Assembly: GCA_037447655.1 (NCBI GenBank)
Contig: JBBHKE010000395.1
Span: 183,948 to 247,947 of the forward strand
Reading direction: 5' to 3'
Source of the DNA: Zygnema cylindricum
Lineage: Eukaryota > Streptophyta > Zygnematophyceae > Zygnematales > Zygnemataceae
DNA: 64,000 nucleotides
In this document: positions 44,101-55,894 of the stretch, in pieces
Layout: every line of letters starts with the position of its first letter
Position numbering within the stretch: the stretch's first letter is position 1
Notes under the pieces: model-generated
What the model saw: the letters and a program-made list of their open reading frames with translations, nothing else
What the model was told of the DNA's origin: nothing
The model's database searches: none
Made by a program: the position numbers and the translations under genes

Positions 44101-44861
44101 TTTTGCCCTCCGAAACTGCAACATTGAGTGGAAAAAGGGTGAACAGATCTGTCTCCCTCTCTCTCCCTGCATACCCCCCTTCTCTTTTTTTTTGTACTAA
44201 TGTACTGATTTCTGTATAAGAAATCTGAAAAGAAACGCAGAAAGAAAAAAAAACAACAACAACAACAAGAACAATAATAATAATAATAATAATGATAATA
44301 CAAACAAAAGACAACAATCCCAATTCCAAAAACCCAAAAAAAAAAAAAAAAAAAAAAACCCAAATTTCCTTTGTCCTTAATTTTGACTTTATTTTTTTTT
44401 AAATTCCTTTCACTAAAGTCCAAACTTCCGTACCGAATGTAGTTGGTTCCCCGTATTGACTTTTGTCCGTACTTGTGCCACTGACAGCTGTCCTCCGGAA
44501 TGTCCAAATGGCGGTAGATTCGCCGCCTGCCCGAAAAAAAAAATATAAAAAAATGAAAGGGAAGGAAAGGAGAAGGGGGAGGAAGGAGGGAAGTCACATT
44601 TTCGGAGGGGTAGTTTTTGGATAAGGGGGACTTATCACCCCCCTTTCTTGCTGTCCCCGTGACCTGTACGGCTGCCTGTACGGAAAACGTTACTGGATCC
44701 GTCACAGATTTCACACAAACCGCCAAATTTCCTTTTCCCCCTCCCCCTCCCCCTCCCCCTCCCCCTCCTTCCCCGCTCATAGCTTCCCTCTCGAAGGCAG
44801 CGAACGCTCCAAAAAAAGGGAAACCGCCGTGAGATCGATCTCTGATAATTCGAAATCCTCC
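41175..44861 (-). CDS. WRKY-type transcription factor, three visible exons
   Basis: A plant-type DNA-binding regulator acting on W-box promoters in the nucleus. Exons: 44639-44861, 44434-44526, 41175-42981; introns of 112 and 1452 bp with GT-AG borders. Phases fit only one frame of the first exon, which reads basic (RGRGRGRGKRKF, later DSKKGG). Exon 2 carries DIPEDSCQWHKYGQK. The phase-2 intron splits the arginine codon before FYYRC, the conserved WRKY intron position. The finger is C-X7-C-X23-H-X-H. Then come eleven nonapeptide repeats (42519-42815), a basic patch (ERKSKKLPG) and an acidic Ser/Asp-rich C-terminus, possibly an activation domain. The start codon lies in an unlocated upstream exon. 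Closest in style to groups IId/IIe (IP.D...W.KYGQK.I.G), but with group III cysteine spacing. The core RK pair is HK. Confidence 0.88.
42519..42815 (-). repeat. Eleven tandem 27-bp units encoding D-L-V/L-R-T-x-N-S-x repeats
   Basis: Within the last WRKY exon, starting 16 residues after the zinc-finger histidines. Units such as DLVRTDNKE, DLLRTGCSV, DLLRIENNR and DSVRTENSK follow without a gap, every one nine residues long. Confidence 0.93.
43366..43550. mobile_element. Degenerate TA-type MITE in the WRKY intron
   Basis: Left end TACACCGCTCATCGTTAA; right end AACACTAATAACGCGGTTG. The interior, with two inverted CACACTTGTCGGATT/AATCCGACGAGTGTG arms, matches the interior at 52035-52221. Confidence 0.7.
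44261..44400. repeat. Simple repeats in the WRKY intron: (ACA)n, (ATA)n and poly-A
   Basis: ACAACAACAACAACA then (ATA)n at about 44272-44294, and a pure A run at 44338-44358. Confidence 0.9.
44735..44770. repeat. CCCCCT minisatellite in WRKY exon 1
   Basis: Tandem CCCCCT. On the coding strand it encodes the alternating Arg-Gly run. Length changes in units of 6 keep the frame. Confidence 0.88.
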
Positions 44862-44925
44862 CTAAAAATAAAAATAATAAAAATATTAATTTGGGAAATG
44901 GCGTAAAACTGATGGTAAAGAACCA

Positions 44926-44927
<2 letters not shown>

Positions 44928-44973
<46 letters not shown>

Positions 44974-44990
44974 TTTTTTTTTTTTTTTCT
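44928..44990. repeat. Long poly-T run
   Basis: About 60 T with two interruptions. Its assembled length is unreliable. Confidence 0.9.
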
Positions 44991-45359
44991 GGAGTTAGAT
45001 CGGAGAGGGATGGTGGCACATCGGCAGTGGAAGAAAAGACTAGGGAAGTCGTGGCTGAAAACGACAAATTTGGCTCCACAAGGCTTCTGATTAGCTCTAA
45101 AGTACAGAAAGTACGGCGCAGACGAGGACAAGAAAGGAGTACTTTAAAGGTGTGGAGTGCGCAGAAACGTCCAAAACGGATCCAGCTTTTAGGTAGATCT
45201 GCCAAGACTCGTATCGCTGTACGATTTGGACAATATGTACGGATGCATGGCACCGACATTCTAGCTTGAACCTATAGTTTGGCTGTGTGAAAAAGTACGA
45301 AAAAGTTAGGCTACCCCATTTTGTAATGCGTATTTTAGTACGAATGACCGAAAAGTACA

Positions 45360-46180
45360 GAAACTATAGTCTACACCCTTGTCTAAGTACTGTACTGTAC
45401 AGTACAGTAGTGTACGAGTACTGTACTATATTTTAAATCGTACGCACCGTATAGTACGCCACGCACGCGCGTGTTTAGTGTACGGCTGTACGCCGGTGTC
45501 AACAAGTCAGAAGAATATACAGTACAGTACTGTAGTGGATTCTGTCGTTTCCGCACTTTAAAATTTAGTACAGTGCAGTACTGTACTGTGCAGTATAGCA
45601 CTGTTCCGTGTGATTCATTTCCCCGTCAGTAGAATGTGGCCGGCAGCATTTCCGTACGGACGTCAGCTGTCAGAGTTCTCATCGTTTTCCTCATGTCAGT
45701 GCCGGCAAAAATTACGGCTGCTTGTCCATGTGACCCGCGAACGATTTTGTCGACTGTGTCCGTACATATGCTCAGACTTTGTGGCTGGGTTGGCAATGGC
45801 AGAAATATCGAATATTGCAATCTTGACTGACACAAATTTGTCTTTTTATGAATTCGTATTGGTGGACTAATAAGGTAAATGGATTGCTGACCGACGATTG
45901 GTAGCGAAATAGTACGGACATTTCCTAACCGCTGTCTTACAACAAGCGTATCACGCTCGTCTCATGGAGACGCCTCGGTGGCCCTTACAACGCTTCGATT
46001 CCGTAACAGAAATTCATAGGCGGAGATACGCAATTGTACGGATATGTCATGCCTGCCTTCATGTATCTTGTCGTTTTGGGGATGTGAGATTTGGCCGTTT
46101 CTGAGCCATCTGTTTGAGGTTAGAGAGTAGAGACCATCTCATGGCATCATCATTCATTCGACCGAAGTTACAGTACGTTT
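45360..46180. repeat. Dispersed repeat family T, copy 1, with GTACTG/CAGTAC tract
   Basis: Shares blocks with 54650-55860: GTACGCCGGTGTCA, TTCTGTCGTTTC, GTGACCCGCGAA, GGCAATGGCAGAAATATCGA and TCTTGTCGTTTTG. Its left part is dense in CAGTACAGTAC words. Confidence 0.7.
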
Positions 46181-46484
46181 CATTTTCCTTGGAAGGGTCC
46201 ATTAGTAAAGCGTTTAAAAGAACTGCCGTACTTTCCTATGCTACGAGCGTTCTGTAGCCAGTAATCCCCTAAGGTCGGCGGCGCATGCGTCGAACAAGAA
46301 CATGTCTAGCATGGATGTGTGCGTGCTTCGAGCGCGTGACGACAACTATGTCCGTACAGGAAGCAAGCCGAAACGATACTGTACGGTACTGTACTTGTGG
46401 TCGAAAACCTTAACTTTTGTCAAAATCTGCAAGGAACATAAAGGAGCATATTATAAGGGGCATTTCGCCATTTCGTTTCCCCGC

Positions 46485-47026
46485 TACACCGCCAATCGTT
46501 ATTAGCGTTGTGACGCTAATTCCGTCCCGCTTTTTTTTTTTATTATTCTCCATTAGTGTAGTTCATTCTATTATTTTCTTTATTCTATTTAGGGTTATTT
46601 TCAGTACGTTTTCTCTTAAATAGAGTCGTGTACGGTCAGTGTCAGACCGTACATAAATGTACCTTTTAAGTTAAAAAGTACAATAAATTAGTTTTAGTAA
46701 CCGCGGACGCATGAGAATATGCGTTCTAAAAAGGAAAAAAAACCAGGTCGTAAAAAATCCCGCTCGCACATATTCGTTCGACAGCCGCGTTTCGACCGTG
46801 TGAATGTACGATTTGTGTACGATTTGTCAGATTTTGTACAAAGACCTATATTAGTGTAAGCATGTTTGCGACCGACATTTTTTTTTTCAAAGATCCAAAT
46901 TACCATAACCAAACAATTAGAATGTATGATTTTTTCCAAAATTTTCAAATTCATAAATAGAGTACACCACGGTAATTATTTTTATACGCTAAAAAAACTT
47001 ACACGCTAATAACGATTGGCGGTGTA
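46485..47026. mobile_element. TA-flanked MITE, long form
   Basis: 542 bp with perfect 24-bp inverted ends TACACCGCCAATCG. Its interior is homologous, in opposite orientation, to the MITE at 56455-59282. Confidence 0.92.
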
Positions 47027-48350
47027 GTATGTCATAAGGTATGGTCTAACTACGATTCGCGGTGTAGTGTCATGTACTTCAATTCAGATTTCGAATAGCG
47101 TTGTGCACGAAATGTGCCATTTCGTACAGAATCTGTGAGATTTTCCGTATAGCCGTACAGAAAATATGTTTCGTGCAAACGGACAGAAACCTTGTCACAT
47201 AACGTCGTTGACGCGCTGAGGCCTCTCCGATTCCTAGGAATAAAGACGGGGGACAATAGAGCGAACCTGTTCTCACGTGTTCACACGTGCGAATATGTGA
47301 ACACACACTATAGCGGCTACACTGTGGGAATGTGTATCTAAAATAGTGTTATATGTGTTAATTATTGTAAATGTTTTGTTGGCTTTTTGGTCCTAGAATC
47401 CGAAATGGTAACAACACTACAGTACAGTACAGTATGTACTGTAGCTGTTTCTTTATCACTAACATTTTTGAACACCAATAGCATTCAAACATTCAATGGA
47501 CTCGTACGTTTCAGTATTTTTTTTGTACTGCTTTTGTTTCGTATTTTTTGAAAATCTTTTTTACTCCAAGATTCTCCTAAGGGTCCCGAGAGTAAAAATT
47601 GACCGTTCGAGTTTTTTTGTTTCCGCATCCAATCGCGCCCATCCTGCCAGTAGATGCCCAGCAAACGGGATGGCAGCCATCCAGAAACGGAGCACAATAC
47701 GACAATTGCTACACCTGAATAAATTGGACGTCCATTTATGACCGTACAAGACGCCAGGACGACTCCTCTGCCTTCCTTTGTCTTTCGCGGTTTCACGCGA
47801 TTTTTGCTTTGCCCTTTTTCTAAAAGGGAAAAGCATTGTAGTCGCCTTCGTCTCTGGTGAAAATGAAAATTGACCGTCGATTGTTTTTGTGTAAGATCTT
47901 GAGCCGTTGAGTGATTTGAGTTTTGATTGGCTTTGTCATGTTCCAATTTTGATGTAATGAAAAAATGACACGTGGTACAATATTATTTGTTGTATTTCGC
48001 GTGATTGTAGTGCTATGATTAAAGGCCAGGCAAAATTGACGTCACGCCAAAATGTCGTGTTATCAATGCCGGTTGAGTAACGTACAGTAACGGCGCGAGG
48101 CGTCGTAAAGCGAAATTGGAGTGAAAGGAGTGAAAGGCGACGTGGACCCCTTCACACGCGACCTTCACACCTAAAAACGCTCGATTCAGAACCGTACTTT
48201 TCACTTTGACTTGAGGTTTGGTCTCCCAAACGCAAGTGTTCGGAGCGGTAAGTGCTATCGCGTCACACTATGTCACCACCATAATTTTACTGATAGCGTC
48301 ACGTAAAATGGCCGTACAAAATACGTACAGTACTATCGCATTACACATAG
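47027..48350. other. Intergenic region, no gene supported
   Basis: An isolated MITE end (TACGATTCGCGGTGTA, to 47066) and CAGTACAGTAC words near 47418. Open frames here show no family resemblance. Confidence 0.4.
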
Positions 48351-48975
48351 TACACCGCGAATCGTAATTAGAGTAATGAAAAAATTAGAGTAAAAAACCC
48401 AAAAAAAACAATTAGAGTAATGAACTCTAATTTATGTGATAGAACTTTTTCACAGTCGAAGTTTACTCTAGTTTATTTAAGTACTCTATATTGGGTTATG
48501 TCGGCAACAAATATCCGCGCTGAAATATAAACACTAAATTACGTGGACATACAAAATCTGTCAGTCCGTATAGTTTTGACGTCATTATGACGTTAGTATT
48601 ATTTGTCGCGCTGAATGTCAGTTAATGTTCACACTGACGACGATGCTGTCGACGGACGAGAGTTATGCGAACGGCTTTTTTTCGATGTGATTGATTTTTC
48701 GCTTAGTCCGATTTCACGTGCGAGCGCGATTGTATTAAATCATTATTTGTACTTTTTTACTTTAAAAGTACAGTTTTGCACGGTCGAAAGTCGTCCGTAC
48801 TCCACACTATTTAAAACAAACCTATATTACAATTCTGTTACGCTAATTAAACTTACCTAAATTATAGTAATGAAAAAATTAGAATCATTTACTCTATTTG
48901 ATGTCATAGAGTCGAAATTTCGAGCGACCGAATTAGAGTAATTTACTCTAATTAGTAATTACGATGCGCGGTGTA
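48351..48975. mobile_element. TA-flanked MITE, long form
   Basis: 625 bp. Left TACACCGCGAATCGTAATTAGAG, right inverse with one insertion (CTAATTAGTAATTACGATGCGCGGTGTA). Confidence 0.88.
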
Positions 48976-49689
48976 CTGTACATAATCGAAAGGCCCTTAG
49001 CAACCAAAGGGCAAAGCACCGGGTCGCCCGCGACTATTATTTTCTTTGTTCCTTACGTAGCTGAAATTTTATGTTCGTACAAATTAGTCCACTTGTACAA
49101 ATCTTACATTTCAAATCTTACACTTGAAAAAATCTTGACAGCTGTCAGCATGTGAACACATGCGTACGTGGTACGGCACCACTTCTTCAATTTTGTCAAT
49201 AACGTGTGATACGTGGCAAAACAATTCCGTACACGCATTTAGTTTATAGGCTGACATCTACAGTATTTTGACGAGATTGCACCTTATACGAAAATTACAA
49301 AAAGTCTTTTACGATATCGTTTGCCGTAAGCCAACTAATTCAAATTTCAAATTTCAAAAACATTCCGTTGCAATGGCAGAACTCCCCCTGGCGAAGTTCT
49401 TCCACGTAACGTAACCCTATTTAGTATTTACAATACGGCATTTTGGCGGGCGGTGGTTTAGTTCGGGAATGCCATTTAGCCTGAATTAGGGTTTGCACTT
49501 TCTGCAGCAGTGTTACAACCGGCGAACATGATGAGCCAATGGGCGACAGTACAGTACAGTCCTGAGTACGGGTACGTCCCCATGTGTAAAATTATCTACT
49601 TTTCTCTGTCTTTTTGCCAAAATATTCAGGGAAGTTTGACAAAAACTTTAGCCGTACGAGAAAATCATTTTTACCAAAGTAAAGTAAAC
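48976..49689. other. Intergenic region, nothing recognised
   Basis: AT-rich. No coding or repeat signature beyond scattered GTAC words. Confidence 0.4.
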
Positions 49690-50345
49690 GTCAATTCATA
49701 CTTTGGATGTACGGCGTGTTTGTCGTCAAGTGAACGCATTTTGGCGTTTTCCACTTTTTGACCCCCGGGCAAGAGAATCCAGCCCAAAAAACAACTTCAT
49801 CCAAAATCACCAAGAGGGGGTGATTTTAGTTCAAGTACCGCCCAAACAGCGAATGAAAAATGACCCACGCACGCGCCACAAGAGTGTGAAAATTTTAGGA
49901 CGAAGGAGAGTCCTCGCTATTTTTCTCCGTGCCCGTCAGGCGCATGTACGGAAAAAAATCTGCAAGGATCTCGGACCTCCACTTTCATTCATGGGGTCCT
50001 TTGCAAAATTTTGCGCCATCGTCGCCTCACACCTCTCCTTCTCACACCATCGCTTTTATCTCACACTTTTTATAATGAGAGATGCCAATATTGGTATAAA
50101 ATGAAAGATATTTTAAAAATATTATTTTTGACAATTTTTAGGTTTTTTTTTTAATGGCAAGTCAAGCGACAAAAGTAGAAAAAACGAAATCGAAAAACCA
50201 TGGCAGAAAGTTATTGAATCAGTGACGTCGACGTTGTCACAAGTGAGCGTGACGTCACAATATCACCAAACCCTAAACATCTACAATTTCACAAAAATAT
50301 AGACGTCTACCACTGTCGTTGTTTTTGTTGGCGTCACCAATCGTC
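49690..50345 (+). repeat. Dispersed repeat family K, copy 2
   Basis: Homologous to 27720-28343. Carries two CRE-like palindromes, GTGACGTCGACG and GTGACGTCAC, around 50222 and 50247. Confidence 0.8.
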
Positions 50346-51325
50346 GGAAGTTTCGTAGTCGACTTCAATCGTCACAAGTTGTACCTACGTCTACAACCGT
50401 CACATTCAAAAGTTCCGATTCCATTTTCGCACATAGGGATGCTCTTCAAAGTAGTACGGAGAATCCTTACTACAGTCCAAAATACTTTATCAAAGTACCA
50501 ATTACATGGGGACAAACCCTATAACTCGTTGGAACATGGAGCGTCGTACTAGCTATAGTACACCGTGAATCGCTATTACTTAGGGTATGGCCCCATGTTG
50601 CTAAGTTTGGGTTTTTTTCAGTAGTTTTCCTTTCAAACTTAGCGTCGTACTGCCTAAGCTGAGACCGTACGAAGAAATCGCAAATTTGTATAGTACAATT
50701 TGCGTCATTCTCTATCTTAGGATGTACGAAAATTTGTCGTCTTGCGTTTTTTCGACCCACTGTCACGTCATCCTCAAACTTATCATAAAACACATCGGCA
50801 ATGTGTTTTAAGCTAAGTAAAATCCGTTTACACCAATAGGAAAACAATTTTTCACGTGTGAAATTTTTTCAACATTTGTAAACGAAAAAAAAATACATTG
50901 TTGTTGGGTTTTGTCCGGTAGTACCTTGTACGGTTTTATTTTGCAAGGGTCTCGATGCAGCAGTGTCATTTCACGCAAAGTTGAAAAATCTGCGAAGGTG
51001 AAAAATCTTCGAAGTCATGGCGGCCGAACAGGCGAGGTTTACGCAAAGACATGTCGTACAGCCACGGTTGCAAGGCTGTACATCTACGATGTCACGCAAT
51101 GACATACGACATGCCAAACCGTTTAAAAAATTACGATGTGTGTTGCGACGCTTCAAAAAGTTAAAAAAAAAATACAGTGCGGCAAAGACAAATTGTATAC
51201 AGTGACAACCGTCACGGGTATTGTTGACGTATACATTCGTCACAAACTTAAGTAACAATCTCGAGAGAATACATAGAGACACTTGAAATCCGGGTCCGGC
51301 GGATCCGCGATAAAATCCAAAGTAA

Positions 51326-51994
51326 GGGTATGGTTACATCAGGAGGTTTTTGTAATAGTACGGACAGCAAAATTTATGTATTACAGAGGCCTCGGTTACA
51401 TCGCGTATCGTCTGTAAGCAAGTTTTTACATACGTGTCCTCATTTGAGTGGTTGCACGTAAGTCGACGATCAAATCTCTAAAATCGTCAAAGATTTGAAA
51501 ACCAACCATTTTCGTATGGAAACCCGTACTTGCGTATTTCGTACGTGTACTTCACAAGTGTACCGCATCAATGTACCTCATATATCTCCTTCACTCTGCT
51601 GAATTTCAGGAAAAAACCGTATTTCTTTTTTGTCAAAGACTTTACGGTCACCTTGTCCAAAGGCACATGACTTTTTTTTGCGTGTGAAAAAATTCATTTT
51701 TCATCGACGCACGTGTCAATCGTCCAGGTGTATCGAATTGACTTGTTTTGTATTAGTGATCCCACCTCGCGGAGGTGGGTTCACCAATACAGAGGCGGAT
51801 GGAGCGATTGCTTCGCAGATGAAGACCAAAATGTAATCGGACGGTCTATGTCTTCTCGCGGATACTTGGAGAATCGTAATCATATTTTTTGTAATGTTGT
51901 TTTCAAGAAACTCACAAAAATATAGTAGGGCATGGTACGGGCAAGTACAAAATTTTGTATTAAACCTCACTTTTCGTCTGATGTAACCATACCC
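51326..51994. mobile_element. Harbinger-like MITE N, nested in L1
   Basis: 669 bp with perfect 17-bp inverted ends GGGTATGGTTACATCAG and TAA on both sides. Copy P has a single TAA at the equivalent place. Confidence 0.92.
51750..51790. other. Hairpin in MITE N
   Basis: CCCACCTC-GCG-GAGGTGGG core extended by GTGA/TCAC and GTATT/AATAC arms, with single mismatches between them. Confidence 0.85.
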
Positions 51995-52221
51995 TAAGTA
52001 GGCTAAGTTACAACTACATGGGGTCATACCCTTATTAGTGTCAATGCTTTTTTCGCCACTTACAACATATTTTCTCCGTACACACCTGTCAGATTTTGGA
52101 TCTAACGGTTGCGATTGAAAGGTAAAATTCTCAGCTTCCGATTAGCGGTCTCAAATTTAAAATCCGACAAGTGTGTACAGAGAAAAGATGTTATAAGTGG
52201 CGAAAAAAACATTGACACTAA

Positions 52222-52975
52222 GGGTGCGTCTCCATGTGCCTAAGTAAGGATTTTTTTCTATCGTTTTCCAGTAAAACTTAGAGCCGTACCGCGTAAGTTT
52301 CAACCGTACAAAAAAATAGAAATAATGAGAAATACATTTTGCGTCATCGTCGAATTTAAGATGTACTACATGTTGTCGTTTTGTATTCTTCGACCCACGG
52401 CCACGCCAAAAAACGTCATCTTCAAACTTTTATATAAAACACAGGGAAGATGTGTTTTAAAACAAATAATTTTTGAAAGACAAAAAGAAACACGCAGTCG
52501 CACGTGTAAAAATTTTCAAAAGGATTCAAGCGACGACGAAAAGTGCACGATCCGCTATGTTTTGTCTGTTTGCGATCAGGTTTCACAAAGTAAAGTACAC
52601 AATTTGTTTGGTTTTATCCGTTTGCGCTTGGTACGGATTTTATTTCGCCAGGGGTCTCAATATCTGATGCCATTTCACGTGGAGCGGACAAGAGACGCAA
52701 AGGCAAAGTGCATCTCCTTCAGCCGTGAAACGGCACAGGCTGGATGGCGGTACGTTTACAATGTCACGAAAAGTCATGCGACGTCACAAGCAGTTACAAA
52801 AAATAACGTGCGTCATCACAGATTGTACACTGTCGACAGCCGTCACGGGCATTGTCGACGTATACAATCGTCACGCCCTTAAGTGACAACTTCGTTTGGT
52901 ACACATAGGGACACCCGAAATCCGAGTCCGTCGGATGTGCGCTAAAAAACAAAGTAAATTCTCTAAGTTATAAGT
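52222..52975. mobile_element. Harbinger-like element P (L family), right end lost
   Basis: Starts GGGTGCGTCTCCATGTG after TAA. Homologous to L1 and to the inverted copy Q. Similarity stops near CTAAGTTATAAGT. Confidence 0.75.
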
Positions 52976-53136
52976 CGCTCAAAACTCACAGAAAAAGATT
53001 TTTTTGTCCTATTTTTTTTTCAAATTTAGACATGACGTTTAATTCTCTATCGATCCATGTGCAACTCAACCTTGTTACTATTTTATTTCATTTTGCTGCC
53101 AATACAATATGGGTCTTAAGGGTATATTGTATTTTT

Positions 53137-53271
53137 TGCGTACAATAGGCATATTGTATGGGTGTACTTTCACCTACTTTTGAACTATTGTTCAAATTGT
53201 AGCATTCTGTAATATTGGCCGTACAATTACAGAATGTCCGAATGGAACTTCACCCTTAACCACCCGAAATC
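53137..53271. mobile_element. Small TAA-flanked element
   Basis: TTAAGGGTATATTG on the left and GGAACTTCACCCTTAA on the right. The right end resembles family M. The inner inverted repeat is imperfect. Confidence 0.5.
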
Positions 53272-54604
53272 TGGCTTTGCCATCGCAATTTTTGCATTAA
53301 AGACTTTCTACTAAAAATTCTGGTCATCGTCGTTCCTCGGTCCCCCCAGAAATTCAACGGAAATTTCGTATTGTCTCTTACGTTTTTGATAAATGCAGAC
53401 CGGAGCCTAGAAACTGTGGGAATGCAACGTGGCTCGAGTTTTCTAGTACTTATGCAGTACGAAGTACAGTGTATAAAGTACGAGCAGTACGTACTTAAGT
53501 GAGAAATTCGTAATAGTTCTGTACACTTCTAATGTACTTTAATTCTATGCTATAAAGTACGAAACATTGCTTTGTCGGCTAGCGTGCATATCCTTTGAGT
53601 CACGTGACGTTTAGAGTCCCGACAGCTTCACAAAAAAGTCTGCTGCCGATGCTAGGGTAAACCGCCAGAAGACTTTGCAATAAGAGTCCGTGCGATGGCT
53701 ATGAAAGATTGTAACGGTAAGGTCGGTGCCGACACGCAAGCTGGTAAGATTTCCAATTATAGCGGGACGGCCATTGTCGCCTGACGTACCTATTCTAGGT
53801 TCGGTGTCAAGATTTCTCGTACTTTTTTATTACGTCTTCTTAGCCCCGAAATGACAAAAAAGTACTAAAAGGATCTTCTAGGTTCCATGACCGACTTTGG
53901 CGTACGCACCGTGGTGTCCAATAGTGTGAGCGGTATCAAAAATGAAAAATCCGACGCCTGGGAGCTGCTTCGCAGAGGCCTGGATTTGCACTTCGATATG
54001 CATCATTGGCCAGCTGCCACGTAATTAAAATAACCAATGATAACCGAGTACAAAAGATCCTTTGAGGATTCACTTGGAAAGTTTTGTAGGAAAATCAGCT
54101 GTCAAATGCTAGACCTGTGCGGTTTTTGTGAAGCTGTCTCTTCCCACACGGCCAGCAGAACTTCCAAGATTGACTTTGCGAGACAATAAAGTCTAGCGCC
54201 AAAGATTCTGTCGGTTACTGACATTTCCGCGAACACTTCGTACTCCATCGTATCACAGATCGGGAAGTGACCCTGAAACGACAAAAGGAGTTCAGCCAAC
54301 AAGTAAGCCGTCCACGCGTCAGCATTTTATTGGGGAAGTCTATTTTATGTTGCGCAGTGGCAGGAGCCCGAGGCCTACAAATACAGAACCCTGTGAATGG
54401 TGTACCTCTATTAGTGCTGGTATTTTTTTTGCCACTTTTCTTCGTGCGCAGTTTAAATTCAATTTTAAGACCCGCACCTTGGGATTGGCCGGTCTTGTAC
54501 CGAAAACTGGAAATGTGATCAAGAATAAAATATATATATATATAATATATAAATAATGTATTTGAAGTGGCTGAAAAAACGTACTAATAGCGATACATGG
54601 TGTA
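53272..54604. other. Intergenic region with a MITE relic
   Basis: No gene supported. The right edge CTAATAGCGATACATGGTGTA (54584-54604) is one end of a TA-type MITE. A (TA)n tract is at 54530-54545. Confidence 0.45.
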
Positions 54605-54649
54605 CTGTAATTAGCTGAGCCACATGTAGCCTTATACGACAAACATGAC

Positions 54650-55860
54650 AGTTATATGCGCGTACGCCGGTGTCAGAAGTCAACATCATAGTGTACTCTG
54701 TCGTTTCTGACATTTATACCCGCAGTTCGGTTCCATATGACGCGCTTCCTAAGCTTCATTTGTCGTCATTGCAAAATCTAATATCGCCACTGGGTCAGCC
54801 ACACTGCCGTACTTATTGCAGCTGTAAGAGTTAGCTATCGTACTTTTCATGTCAGGTCTGGCAAGCTGTACGAATCTCACTGGTAGGAGTGACCCGCGAA
54901 AGAGTTTGTCAACATTTGGAGACCATATCGGTTCGTGGTATTGTAGGGGCAATGGCAGAAATATCGAGTATTTAAATCTTGATTTAAATATATTTTGTCT
55001 TCTGGTGAACTTGTAATGATAAATTGCAGGAAGATATATGTGGATTGCTTAGCGTGATTGTCAGTGAAGTCGTATGAAAATCTACTGACAGCTGTAAGAA
55101 AGTGAAAGGTCCACGCTACGTCCCACTTGTGGTACTGTACACCGTGAATCGCTATTAGCGTAATGAAATAGATAGCGTAATGAAACAATTAGCGTTATTT
55201 ACGCTAATTGGGAATGTCGTTTTTTTTGGAAATAATTTTTATTCTAATTTTTCGTACACTCTAATTTGCAAACTGCTTTGTAAAAAATTTCGGTGCAGAA
55301 TATCTCCACACTACAATATGTGCATGTACGAAATTGTTCAAATCGTACGCCGTCGCATTTTTTTTTCATCCGCGAATGCCGGAAAAAATTTACGCAATTA
55401 CATGTTAGCGCGACTACGGGACAGCGTGAATATCTTTTCTGTACTTTTCTACTAGAAAAAGTACTAAATTGTACGGCTCTGACAGACCGTATACCACACT
55501 ATTTACGATGACACTATATTAGAGTCATGAATCCTATTTTATGGAACACCTCAAATAACGTGTAGGAACATTTAGAATGTCTAATTCTATTTGAGAATTT
55601 GCCCAAAAAAACAGGGTACCTCAATTAGCGACCAACACGCTAATAGCGATTCAAGGTGTAGCTTCCAATTAGTAGGCAGAAAATCACATTGCAGAAAATC
55701 ACATTGGAGAAAATATTCAATTGTATAGCTGTTCATACCTGCCGTCATGTCACTTGTCGTTTTGTGCAAATGAAGAATCGGCCGTTCCTGACCAATTGTC
55801 GCAGTGTCGTTTCTAGGTTAGGGAACGCTTCCATGTCAGAAAATTCATTTCGGCCCAAGT
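54650..55860. repeat. Dispersed repeat family T, copy 2 (interrupted)
   Basis: Homologous to 45480-46180. Split by the MITE at 55138-55660. A 15-bp duplication CAGAAAATCACATTG occurs at 55676-55706. Confidence 0.7.
55138..55660. mobile_element. TA-flanked MITE
   Basis: 523 bp. TACACCGTGAATCGCTATTAG left, the inverse with one mismatch right. Confidence 0.9.
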
Positions 55861-55894
55861 ACATATTTTGGCAGCGCCCATGCTCTTTCGCAGC

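Larger units (their letters stand above)
50583..52031. mobile_element. Harbinger-like non-autonomous element L1
   Basis: Ends GGGTATGGCCCCATGT and, inverted, GGGTATGACCCCATGT. TTA flanks both sides (50580-50582 and 52032-52034). It contains element N. Confidence 0.85.
50559..52221. mobile_element. TA-type MITE split by a Harbinger-like element
   Basis: The left end TACACCGTGAATCGCTATTA at 50559 stops at the L1 insertion. The interior resumes at 52035, with arms TTAGTGTCAATG and CATTGACACTAA, matching the MITE at 43366. The right end is hidden by copy P. Confidence 0.65.

Noticed and set aside
44085-44780. Minus-strand frame starting MSGEGGGG and running into the WRKY motif
   Set aside because: It reads through the 112-bp intron. 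The GT-AG phases require the other frame of exon 1 (Arg-Gly run), so the poly-Gly N-terminus is probably not real.
44777-45259. Possible first WRKY exon (minus strand frame ending in poly-Lys)
   Set aside because: The Lys run is just the poly-T tract. No convincing donor in a phase matching the next exon was found, so it is left unassigned.
47485-47946. A 153-codon minus-strand open frame
   Set aside because: No domain, no clear splice or codon-use signal and no second copy. It could be chance in this composition.
52325-52882. A 185-codon plus-strand open frame
   Set aside because: It falls in Harbinger-like element P. The homologous copies L1 and Q do not keep it, and it has no recognisable domain.
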